From contig JBLHMP010000017.1 of the NCBI GenBank assembly GCA_047623555.1, forward strand, positions 1 through 51,558: a DNA stretch of 51,558 nt, in the 5' to 3' direction. The notes beneath the pieces were generated by a model, which saw only the letters and a list, made by a program, of their open reading frames with translations, ran no database searches and was not told the origin of the DNA. A program made the position numbers and the translations under genes. Positions 17,690 to 24,693 of this stretch are shown here, piece after piece; position 1 is the first letter of the stretch, and every line of letters begins with the position of its first letter. This DNA comes from NORP181 sp047623555. GTDB lineage: Bacteria > Pseudomonadota > Alphaproteobacteria > Rhodobacterales > Rhodobacteraceae.

Positions 17690-18061
17690 TTACGTTGCCC
17701 CGCCATTGAGATAGATCGTCAACGCCCAGATCGAAATCACCGCGCTAAGGGCTGCGGGGATCAGGTGTTTTTGGTATGAAGTGCCCAACTTGTGGTAAAC
17801 CCAGGCGTCATGCAGCGGGCCAACCCCGGTGACAGCAAAGGAAAACGCCACCACTTCGGGTCGGCCATAAACCAGTGAACCACCAATCATCATCGCAATG
17901 ACAAAATAGCGATTGACCATGACTTGCGGCAAGCCATCAATACTGTGCGTGGCAAACGCCATGCCCTTTTCCGGCCTCAGCCAGAAAATCACGCCGAGAT
18001 AGACAACCATCAAGGTCATCATCCCGCCGATGATCAGCATCAATGTCGGCAATTGGCTCAC
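17690..18061 (-). CDS. Four-helix membrane protein of unknown function between nuoD and nuoE
   Basis: A 123-residue integral membrane protein with four hydrophobic segments starting at about residues 6, 48, 72 and 100. It has FWLRPEKGMAFAT after the first segment and GPLHDAWVYHKLG before the last. The layout resembles small DUF4267/DUF4345-type membrane proteins, but I cannot assign a family. Its start overlaps the nuoD stop by 4 bases (ATGA), while 48 bases separate its start-distal side from nuoE's neighbour region. It is one of the extra genes of the nuo run. Confidence 0.75.
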   Translation of the reverse strand: MSQLPTLMLIIGGMMTLMVVYLGVIFWLRPEKGMAFATHSIDGLPQVMVNRYFVIAMMIGGSLVYGRPEVVAFSFAVTGVGPLHDAWVYHKLGTSYQKHLIPAALSAVISIWALTIYLNGGAT

Positions 18062-19269
18062 CTGTCGATTTCTCCAAATACAACATCAAGCGAACCGATG
18101 ATGGCAGCAACATCCGCCAACTGGTGTCCTGTTGCCATATAGTCCATTGCCTGCAAATGCATGAAACCCGGCGCGCGAATTTTTGCGCGATACGGTTTGT
18201 TTGAGCCATCCGCCACCAGAAAGACGCCGAACTCGCCCTTGGGGGCCTCAACCGCGACATAAACCTCGCCCGCAGGCACGTGGAAACCCTCGGTGTAGAG
18301 TTTAAAGTGGTGGATCAACGCCTCCATTGACGTTTTCATGTCGCTGCGTGAAGGTGGGGTGATTTTACCGCGCGCCAATATATCACCGGGTTCTGCGCGC
18401 AGTTTTGTGATGCACTGATGAATGATGCGCAAGGACTGGCGCATCTCTTCCATCCGGCACAGATAGCGGTCAAAGCAATCGCCATTTTTGCCAACAGGAA
18501 TATCAAATTCAAATTCGTCATAACATTCATAGGGTTGCGAGCGACGTAAATCCCAAGCCATGCCCGACCCGCGCGCCATAACACCGGAAAAGGCATAGTC
18601 CAGCACGTCCTGCTCAGACACAATGCAGATATCCACGTTACGCTGTTTGAAAACCCGGTTTTCATTCAGCAAGCCGGCAATATCATCAACAATTTGGGGG
18701 AATTCGATGGCCCAGGTTTCGATGTCATCAATCAACGCATCCGGCAAATCCTGATGCACACCACCGGGGCGGAAATAGGCGGCATGCAACCGCGCACCAC
18801 TGGCGCGTTCATAAAAAACCATCAACTTTTCGCGCTCTTCAAAGCCCCAGGCCAACGGCGTCATCGCGCCCACATCCATCGCCTGCGTGGTCACATTCAT
18901 CAGGTGGTTCAGAATACGGCCGATTTCACAATACAACACCCGGATCAGCGAGGCGCGGCGCGGGACTTCGACACCCGTCAGCTTTTCGATCGCCAAACAC
19001 CAGGCATGTTCCTGATTCATCGGTGCCACATAATCCAGCCGGTCAAAATACGGCAGGTTTTGCAGATAGGTACGCGATTCCATCAACTTTTCTGTGCCAC
19101 GGTGCAGCAGACCAATATGCGGATCACAGCGTTCAACGATTTCGCCGTCTAGTTCCAGAACCAGACGCAAAACGCCATGTGCCGCAGGGTGTTGCGGGCC
19201 AAAGTTAATGTTGAAATTGCGGATTTTCTGTTCGCCGGTCTGGGCGTCATTGAAATTTGAGCCGTCCAT
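18058..19269 (-). CDS. nuoD: NADH-quinone oxidoreductase subunit D
   Basis: The 49-kDa quinone-site subunit, related to the large subunit of [NiFe] hydrogenases, 403 residues. The N-terminal NFGPQHPAAHGVLRL segment contains the conserved histidine loop. PHIGLLHRGTEKLME follows, and near the C-terminus KITPPSRSDMKTSMEALI is present. A GGGGGG tract 7 bases upstream of the ATG acts as ribosome-binding site. NuoC and NuoD are separate here, unlike the fused E. coli protein. Confidence 0.98.
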   Translation of the reverse strand: MDGSNFNDAQTGEQKIRNFNINFGPQHPAAHGVLRLVLELDGEIVERCDPHIGLLHRGTEKLMESRTYLQNLPYFDRLDYVAPMNQEHAWCLAIEKLTGVEVPRRASLIRVLYCEIGRILNHLMNVTTQAMDVGAMTPLAWGFEEREKLMVFYERASGARLHAAYFRPGGVHQDLPDALIDDIETWAIEFPQIVDDIAGLLNENRVFKQRNVDICIVSEQDVLDYAFSGVMARGSGMAWDLRRSQPYECYDEFEFDIPVGKNGDCFDRYLCRMEEMRQSLRIIHQCITKLRAEPGDILARGKITPPSRSDMKTSMEALIHHFKLYTEGFHVPAGEVYVAVEAPKGEFGVFLVADGSNKPYRAKIRAPGFMHLQAMDYMATGHQLADVAAIIGSLDVVFGEIDR

Positions 19270-19377
19270 CTATTTGCCCCCCGTCTGTTTGATTGCGACA
19301 GGTTTCGCGCGGTGAAAGGTCATCACCAAAAGCAGTGTTACGGCCAATAGCCCTGCACTCACATACAAAATCATCAT
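19270..19377 (-). CDS. 35-residue single-helix membrane protein between nuoC and nuoD
   Basis: This micro-gene encodes MMILYVSAGLLAVTLLLVMT followed by a short basic tail ending KQTGGK. It is a single transmembrane helix with the positive end predicted in the cytoplasm. Its ATG overlaps the stop of the 57-residue gene by one base (TGATG), and GGAG lies 8 bases upstream. The stop TAG directly precedes the nuoD ATG. The overlap, the ribosome-binding site and the coherent hydrophobic helix support a real gene. A longer in-frame start at 19452 would run antiparallel in frame to the upstream small gene and is rejected. Function unknown. Confidence 0.6.
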   Translation of the reverse strand: MMILYVSAGLLAVTLLLVMTFHRAKPVAIKQTGGK

Positions 19378-19550
19378 CACAACTTCTCCAGATCTTGCAA
19401 TTTCAGCCCCATCCACCACAGCAACACCAACGTGCCCAGCGGAATGATACAAACGGCGGCCCAGTATTTATGGATGCCAAAGAACGGCAACAGCTTGACC
19501 ATCGGAATGGCCGTCAGCGCGGATAGAATTAGCCACCAGATGCTGCCCAT
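19377..19550 (-). CDS. 57-residue two-helix membrane protein between nuoC and nuoD
   Basis: This small gene starts MGSIWWLILSALTAIPMVKL, continues through LPFFGIHKYW, and has a second helix AAVCIIPLGTLVLLWWMGLK before a LQDLEKL tail. It fits a two-helix hairpin membrane protein. Its ATG shares a base with the nuoC stop (TAATG), and its stop shares a base with the next micro-gene (TGATG). These overlaps on both sides argue strongly for translation. Small reading frames at this place are described in Rhodobacter nuo operons. Function is unknown; a supernumerary complex I subunit is one possibility. Confidence 0.72.
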   Translation of the reverse strand: MGSIWWLILSALTAIPMVKLLPFFGIHKYWAAVCIIPLGTLVLLWWMGLKLQDLEKL

Positions 19551-20152
19551 TACTTTGTCTCTTTCTCATCCCCCGGAAGGATGTATTGGGCACCTTCCCA
19601 TGGGCTCATAAAATCAAACTGACGGTATTCCTGAACCAGTGACACTGGTTCGTAAATCACGCGTTTCTGCGTCTCGTCATAGCGGACTTCGGTGTATCCC
19701 GTCGTCGGGAAATCTTTGCGCAGCGGATGGCCACGAAAGCCATAGTCGGTCAAAATCCGGCGCAAATCCGGGTGGCCTGTGAACAGAATGCCAAACATGT
19801 CGAACACTTCGCGTTCCTGCCAGTTGGCAGAGGGGTGCACATCGGTGATCGACGGCACCATATCATCCTGACGGATGCTGACACGCAAACGAATGCGGTG
19901 GTTCTGGTACATCGACAACAGGTGATAAACCACATCAAAGCGTTTCGCACGCTCGGGGTAATCCACCGCCGTGATATCCACCAAGGTGGAAAACCGGCAG
20001 GTTGCGTCGGTTTTCAGGTAGTCAATGAAACCCACGATATTGCTGGGGGTGACATCGACGCACAGCTCTCCGCGCGTCACGTTCCAAGCCAGCACACAAT
20101 CGGCCCGCTTGGATTCGATATGTTCGCCCAGTTCTTTCATTGCGTCGCTCAT
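19550..20152 (-). CDS. nuoC: NADH-quinone oxidoreductase subunit C
   Basis: The 30-kDa peripheral-arm subunit, 200 residues. The family signature ANWQEREVFDMFGI is at about residues 118-131, followed by GHPDLRRILTDYGFRGHPLRKDFP. The C-terminus ends EYRQFDFMSPWEG and a charged tail. It overlaps nuoB by 4 bases upstream and the 57-residue gene by 1 base downstream. It is not fused to NuoD. Confidence 0.97.
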   Translation of the reverse strand: MSDAMKELGEHIESKRADCVLAWNVTRGELCVDVTPSNIVGFIDYLKTDATCRFSTLVDITAVDYPERAKRFDVVYHLLSMYQNHRIRLRVSIRQDDMVPSITDVHPSANWQEREVFDMFGILFTGHPDLRRILTDYGFRGHPLRKDFPTTGYTEVRYDETQKRVIYEPVSLVQEYRQFDFMSPWEGAQYILPGDEKETK

Positions 20153-20694
20153 CGTACCAAAGTCCCTGTCCGGCGCATTTTACGCTGCAGTTGCAGGATG
20201 CCGTATAACAGCGCCTCGGCTGTCGGAGGGCAGCCCGGAACATAGATGTCCACCGGAACGATCCGGTCACAGCCACGTACCACGGAATAGGAATAGTGGT
20301 AATAACCACCGCCATTGGCGCAGGAACCCATCGAGATCACATAGCGTGGCTCGGGCATCTGGTCATAGACCTTGCGCAGGGCGGGTGCCATTTTGTTGGT
20401 CAGCGTACCGGCCACAATCATCAGATCAGACTGGCGCGGGCTGGCGCGTGGCGCTGTTCCGTAGCGTTCAAGATCATAGCGTGGCATCGACACATGGATC
20501 ATTTCGACCGCACAACAGGCCAGACCAAAGGTCATCCAGTGCAGGCTACCGGTACGCGCCCAGTTGATCAGATCCTCGGTCGAGGTCAAAAGGAAACCTT
20601 TGTCCTGCAGTTCCGCGTTCAGGGCCTTTGTCGCGACTTCTTTGTCGCCGCCTGCCGTGCTCGGAGCGCGTTGCACTGTTGAATCTATTCCCAT
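20149..20694 (-). CDS. nuoB: NADH-quinone oxidoreductase subunit B (N2 cluster)
   Basis: The PSST subunit that carries the terminal [4Fe-4S] cluster N2 next to the quinone site. The adjacent cysteines of LACCAVEM, then MGSCANGGGYYHY and YVPGCPPTAEALLYG, supply the four ligands. I chose the ATG at 20694 (MGIDSTV, 181 residues) because AAGGGG lies about 8 bases upstream; it overlaps nuoA by 10 bases. The ATG at 20715 would add seven residues. Confidence 0.97.
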   Translation of the reverse strand: MGIDSTVQRAPSTAGGDKEVATKALNAELQDKGFLLTSTEDLINWARTGSLHWMTFGLACCAVEMIHVSMPRYDLERYGTAPRASPRQSDLMIVAGTLTNKMAPALRKVYDQMPEPRYVISMGSCANGGGYYHYSYSVVRGCDRIVPVDIYVPGCPPTAEALLYGILQLQRKMRRTGTLVR

Positions 20695-21050
20695 TCCAAT
20701 GCCCCTTTTTTCCACTCATAGGCAAAGCCAATGGTCAAAACGCCCAAAAACACCATCATCGACCAGAACCCGGTCATGCTGATATCCTTAAAGGCCACAG
20801 CCCAAGGAAACAAAAAGGCGATTTCGAGGTCGAAAATAATAAACAGGATCGACACCAGATAAAACCGGACATCAAATTTCATCCGCGCATCATCGAACGC
20901 GTTGAACCCGCATTCGTAGGCACTGACCTTTTCCGGGTCTGGGTTACGCACGGCGATCACAATCGCGGCCAGGATCAGCACAAGGCCAAGCCCGATGGCA
21001 ACGGCTAAAAACACCATAATTGGGAGGTATTCCCGCAACATCTCTTCCAA
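20685..21050 (-). CDS. nuoA: NADH-quinone oxidoreductase subunit A, TTG start
   Basis: The first gene of the complex I run, a three-helix membrane subunit. The conserved core is VSAYECGFNAFDDARMKFDVRF, and the last helix ends at TIGFAYEWKKGALEWE. The protein most likely starts at the TTG of 21050 and reads MEEMLREYLP (121 residues): an AAAAGGAG ribosome-binding site lies at 21057-21064 with a 6-base spacer. The internal ATG at 21041 has only a GGAAGAG that is too close. Longer upstream frames are unsupported. Confidence 0.95.
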   Translation of the reverse strand: MEEMLREYLPIMVFLAVAIGLGLVLILAAIVIAVRNPDPEKVSAYECGFNAFDDARMKFDVRFYLVSILFIIFDLEIAFLFPWAVAFKDISMTGFWSMMVFLGVLTIGFAYEWKKGALEWE

Positions 21051-21066
21051 GAGCAGCTCCTTTTCT

Positions 21067-21086
21067 GCGCGCAGGATACTGCGCGC
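21067..21086 (-). promoter_or_regulatory. Perfect 8-bp stem-loop in the nuoA leader
   Basis: GCGCGCAG-TATC-CTGCGCGC forms a perfect stem with a four-base loop. It ends two bases before the AAAAGGAG ribosome-binding site of nuoA. Such a structure may protect the long mRNA from 5' decay or modulate ribosome access. Seen directly as sequence symmetry; the function is inference. Confidence 0.5.
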
Positions 21087-21114
21087 CGTCAATTGGCGTG
21101 TTGACTTGGCGTTT

Positions 21115-21143
21115 GGTCTACCGCTGCAACCCTTAAGGGTCAA
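21115..21143 (-). promoter_or_regulatory. Possible nuo promoter
   Basis: TTGACC (21138-21143) and TAGACC (21115-21120) are separated by exactly 17 bases. The -35 matches well, but the -10 matches at only three of six positions. Transcription from here would give a leader of about 60 bases containing the stem-loop at 21067-21086. The spacer contains the palindrome CCCTTAAGGG. The rest of 21051-21343 holds no gene that I can support. Confidence 0.3.
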
Positions 21144-21282
21144 CCAACGCCGCCCCAAAGTTCTTCCGTGAATCGCGGTATTTGGGTCAGATCAATGCTT
21201 TTTTATCACCAATTTGGCAGTCAACACGCCGCAAAGCAGAAATTTGCGAAAATGTGGTCGGTTTTCAGAGCGAAATTCTGCC

Positions 21283-21330
21283 GACTCAACCAACCTGAGT
21301 CTCGCCCTGCGGTTTTCCCTGCAGGACGAG
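21283..21330 (-). terminator. Two consecutive hairpins between the MATE gene and nuoA
   Basis: Downstream of the MATE stop there is a 10-bp stem with a 10-base loop (CTCGTCCTGC ... GCAGGGCGAG, 21301-21330, one G-U pair). It is followed directly by GACTCA ... TGAGTC (21283-21301). No U tract follows, so termination may depend on Rho or be partial. The pair separates the MATE gene from the nuo promoter region. Confidence 0.45.
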
Positions 21331-21343
21331 ACCGGTTTTGACT

Positions 21344-22708
21344 TCAGGCCGCCACCGCAGCCAGGTGTCGCCGATAGCGCATCACCACAATTGCCGTCAG
21401 CGTGAACACCAAAAACTCGGCAATCACCCCGGCCAACCAGATACCCCATTCCCCGACCACAAACGGCAGGGCAAAGGTCAGAGGGATGGCAAACAGATAT
21501 GTCCGAGACAGCCCCAATATGGCGGCACGCGCAGCATCACCTATGGCCTGAAAATACGTTGCAATCATCATCAACGGCCCAAAGGCAAACATGCTCAGCG
21601 TTGTCACCGGCAAAATCCGCGCCAGTTCGGCCTGAATGCGCGCATCCTCGACAAACCAGGCGCCAACATAAGGTGCGATCAGTACAAAGATGATCTGCAT
21701 CAGCACGCAATATACCAACGCCGTCACAATCGCGATGCGCACAGTTGCGGCAGTACGATCCATCTGCCCGGCGCCGAAATTATTGCCAACGATGGTTTGA
21801 AACGCCAGGCTAACGACCAGCAGTGGCAAAAACATGAACGTCTTCAACCGGGTCATGATGCCAAAGGCGCCGCTGGTGGCCTCAAATTGTGCACCGGCCC
21901 AAATCTGTATGCAAAACAGGGTGATACCCGCCGAAAGCGACAACCCAACATAACCAAGGCTAGACGGAGCCCCCAACGCCAGCATCGCCCGCCATTGCTT
22001 TACATCCGGTTTTGCCAGCCAGTTCTGGGTCTGGCGCATCCCTGCCGTGTGTTGCGATACGCGAAAGATCGCCAAAACCACAAGCGCACAGATTTGCGAC
22101 AAAACAGTACCATAGGCAGACCCCGGAACGCCCCAGCCCATCTGCGCCACAAACAACCAGTCAAATACGATGTTCAACAGCGCCGACAGCAATGTGATCC
22201 CGGCCATCGCCGCCAACACGCCCTCGGCGCGCAATGCGTCCAGGTTGATGCCAAGGATAAAGGCCAAAGGAGAGCACCAGATCAGGATCGACAAATACGA
22301 CCGCCCCAAACCGGCCAGATCCTCAGAGCCATTGGCGATCTGCACCGAAATGACCCTGCCAAAGCTTGTGAACAGCACGATCAGGACCAGACAGACCACC
22401 AGCGACAATTGAATGGCCGCCACAAACACCGACCGCGCCAGATCATGCTGCCCCGCCCCCAAAAACCGCGCATAAACCGATGAAAACCCGCCAGAAACCA
22501 ACGTCGAAAGCGCCACCAGCATTATATAAAGCGGGAACATCAGCGTCACCGCGATCACCGCGTCGACGCCAACATAACGACCCAGAAAATAGGCGTCCAC
22601 AATGGTGAACACCCCGTTGACCAGCATGATCAGCACAATCGGCAGACCGGTTTTGGCAAATATCGGCAGGATTGGCCCGCTCAGATACATATTGTGTTTG
22701 TCGGTCAT
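21344..22708 (-). CDS. MATE family multidrug/cation efflux protein
   Basis: An integral membrane protein of 454 residues with about 12 transmembrane segments in two similar halves, the architecture of MATE transporters, which export drugs or metabolites using Na+ or H+ gradients. MatE-like segments include VNGVFTIVDAYFLGRYVG near the N-terminus, GGFSSVYARFLGAGQ, and in the second half FQTIVGNNFGAGQMDR. I chose the MTDKHN start (22708); the extension to 22762 has no ribosome-binding site. It is co-directional with nuo but separated by 293 bases with hairpins. The substrate is not predictable. Confidence 0.88.
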   Translation of the reverse strand: MTDKHNMYLSGPILPIFAKTGLPIVLIMLVNGVFTIVDAYFLGRYVGVDAVIAVTLMFPLYIMLVALSTLVSGGFSSVYARFLGAGQHDLARSVFVAAIQLSLVVCLVLIVLFTSFGRVISVQIANGSEDLAGLGRSYLSILIWCSPLAFILGINLDALRAEGVLAAMAGITLLSALLNIVFDWLFVAQMGWGVPGSAYGTVLSQICALVVLAIFRVSQHTAGMRQTQNWLAKPDVKQWRAMLALGAPSSLGYVGLSLSAGITLFCIQIWAGAQFEATSGAFGIMTRLKTFMFLPLLVVSLAFQTIVGNNFGAGQMDRTAATVRIAIVTALVYCVLMQIIFVLIAPYVGAWFVEDARIQAELARILPVTTLSMFAFGPLMMIATYFQAIGDAARAAILGLSRTYLFAIPLTFALPFVVGEWGIWLAGVIAEFLVFTLTAIVVMRYRRHLAAVAA

Positions 22709-22894
22709 GTCAGTGCCCCCGCCATAGGAAAGGCACACAAAACCGGCGCGATAGGCCGGCACATTAGGAAAGTGTCATACATCTAAAACCTCATTCAGGT
22801 CTGATGCGGAATTTTGGCTGGGGCTCGCATTTCCAACGGACCGCAAAAGCTGAAGTCAGTCGACGTTTTGGTCCGAACCTTCACCAAGGCAATG

Positions 22895-22950
22895 CCTGCG
22901 AGCGGCGGGCGTTCGGTTGCCCTGGCGCCCAAATGCCCGCACGCCTGCAG
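22895..22950 (-). terminator. Possible terminator of the liu operon
   Basis: CCTGCGAGCGGCGGGC (22895-22910) and GCCCGCACGCCTGCAG (22935-22950) can pair imperfectly, with a perfect GCGGGC/GCCCGC core. It lies 25 bases beyond the last liu gene. No U run follows. The remaining bases of 22709-22974 show only a short CCGGC/GCCGG repeat near 22743-22760 and no gene. Confidence 0.35.
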
Positions 22951-22974
22951 ATTGTCAACGTTGGTTTTAGTGGC

Positions 22975-23754
22975 TCAGCTCCAGCTTGGCTTGCGTTTGT
23001 CAAAAAACGCATTGATGCCCTCGACACCCTCATCGGTCTCCCAACGCGACACGAGGGCATGTATGGTGTGATCAATTGTTGCCTCGTCAATGCGCGGCCC
23101 CAGATCACGCACCAGCTGCTTGGCCGACGCAACCGCCCCCGGTGCACAGCTAAGGTACGGTACAACTTCGGCCTCAACCGCCGCCGCCAGATCGTCAAGC
23201 GGCACGATTTTGGCCAACAGGCCAAGCTCAACCGCCTCTTGCGCGCCAAACAACCGTGCCGACATAAACACCCGACGCGCCCGCGCCTCGCCCATGCGGG
23301 CCACGACATAGGGACCGATAGTAGCCGGGATCAGGCCCAACCGGGTCTCGGTCAGCCCCATTTTCAGATGATCAGCGCCAATGGCCACGTCACAGACGCT
23401 CATCAGGCCTAAACCGCCACCAAAACTATTGCCCTGAATCATCCCAATCAATGGTTTTGGCAACGTGTTCAAGGCCTGCAACATCTCGGCCAGCTTGCGC
23501 GCCTCGGTAAACCGCGTGTCCGGATCGGCGGCCATCTGCGCCTTCATCCAGCCCAGATCACCGCCGGCGCAAAACGTCTTGCCCGCGCCGGTCAGCACCA
23601 CAACGCGCACGGCACTGTCGCCCGCCAATTGCTCGGCCGCAGCGGTCAACTCGGCCAGCATCAGCGCCGACATCGCATTATGTTTCTCGACCCGGTTCAG
23701 GGTCAAAACCACCACGCCACGCGCATCGGTCTCTAACGTCAGCGTTTCAAACAT
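22975..23754 (-). CDS. liuC: Methylglutaconyl-CoA hydratase (enoyl-CoA hydratase family)
   Basis: A crotonase-fold protein of 259 residues. KTFCAGGDLGWMK near residues 59-71 and GNSFGGGLGLMSVCD near 110-124 form the oxyanion hole. ETRLGLIPATIGPYV carries the catalytic-loop Glu region. As part of the leucine operon it most likely hydrates 3-methylglutaconyl-CoA to HMG-CoA. Its ATG shares one base with the end of the HMG-CoA lyase gene (TAATG). Sequence alone would only say enoyl-CoA hydratase; the specific role comes from the operon. Confidence 0.88.
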   Translation of the reverse strand: MFETLTLETDARGVVVLTLNRVEKHNAMSALMLAELTAAAEQLAGDSAVRVVVLTGAGKTFCAGGDLGWMKAQMAADPDTRFTEARKLAEMLQALNTLPKPLIGMIQGNSFGGGLGLMSVCDVAIGADHLKMGLTETRLGLIPATIGPYVVARMGEARARRVFMSARLFGAQEAVELGLLAKIVPLDDLAAAVEAEVVPYLSCAPGAVASAKQLVRDLGPRIDEATIDHTIHALVSRWETDEGVEGINAFFDKRKPSWS

Positions 23755-24608
23755 TACGCACTCCGCATGGCGCGCGCCATGTCTGCGGCCTCTTGTACCA
23801 CAGCCATATCCAGCCCGGTCTCATACCCCAGCCGCTGCAAATGATCCGCGACCAATTCGGTGGCCACATTACCAGCAGCCCCCGGTGCATAGGGACAGCC
23901 GCCCAAGCCACCAACAGCCGCATCAAACACCCGCACGCCCAATGCAAGCGAGGCATCTATATTGTCCAACGCTCGGCCTGCCGTGTCATGGTAATGTCCG
24001 GCAATACGCCCTGCGGGTACCCGTTCCAATACCGCCAACAACATCGACGCAATACTGCCGGGCGTCGCCTGCCCCAACGTGTCGCCCAACGACACCTCGT
24101 AACAGCCCATGCTGAACAGCTTGTCAGCAATTTCGGCCACTTTTTCTGGCGGCGTTGGCCCATCAAACGGGCAATCGGTAACACAGGACACATAGCCCCG
24201 CACCGGCATATCAATATGGCGCGCCGCCTCTAGAATCGGCTCAAACCGGGCAATCGACTGCTCAATCGTGGCATTGATATTGGCCTTGGAAAACCCTTCG
24301 CTGGCCGAGGCAAACACCGCAATCTCGTCTGCCCTGGCCGCCAATGCATCCTCATAACCATGCATATTCGGCGTCAAAGCGGCATAGCGAACACCGGATG
24401 CACGACTGATCCCGGCCAACACACCGGCACTGCCCGCCATCTGCGGTACCCATTTCGGGCTGACAAAACTGGCCACTTCGATGCGTGAAAACCCGGCACG
24501 GCTCAGACAATCGACCAGCGCCACCTTTTCAGCAACCGGAATTTCGCGCGCCTCGTTCTGCAATCCGTCCCGTGGTCCAACCTCAAAAATCTCGACCCGT
24601 TCACTCAT
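23754..24608 (-). CDS. liuE: Hydroxymethylglutaryl-CoA lyase
   Basis: A TIM-barrel metal-dependent lyase of 284 residues that cleaves HMG-CoA to acetyl-CoA and acetoacetate, the last step of leucine degradation. The N-terminal EVGPRDGLQNEAREIP carries the substrate/metal residues. IEVASFVSPKWVPQM follows, and the signature GGLGGCPYAPGA contains the catalytic Cys238. It overlaps liuC by one base. The 85-base gap upstream (24609-24693) holds GGGAG ahead of the start and no gene. Confidence 0.95.
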   Translation of the reverse strand: MSERVEIFEVGPRDGLQNEAREIPVAEKVALVDCLSRAGFSRIEVASFVSPKWVPQMAGSAGVLAGISRASGVRYAALTPNMHGYEDALAARADEIAVFASASEGFSKANINATIEQSIARFEPILEAARHIDMPVRGYVSCVTDCPFDGPTPPEKVAEIADKLFSMGCYEVSLGDTLGQATPGSIASMLLAVLERVPAGRIAGHYHDTAGRALDNIDASLALGVRVFDAAVGGLGGCPYAPGAAGNVATELVADHLQRLGYETGLDMAVVQEAADMARAMRSA

Positions 24609-24693
24609 CGCGCACTCTCCCTATTTCTTCTCGTTCCAAATACTCAAATCCAACCCTCACAGCGTTCACCAAATCTAGCAAGCTAGAAACGCC

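Noticed and set aside
21338..22483. Plus-strand open frame of 381 codons
   Set aside because: Antisense to the MATE gene; rich in Arg, His and Gln with no membrane segment or motif.
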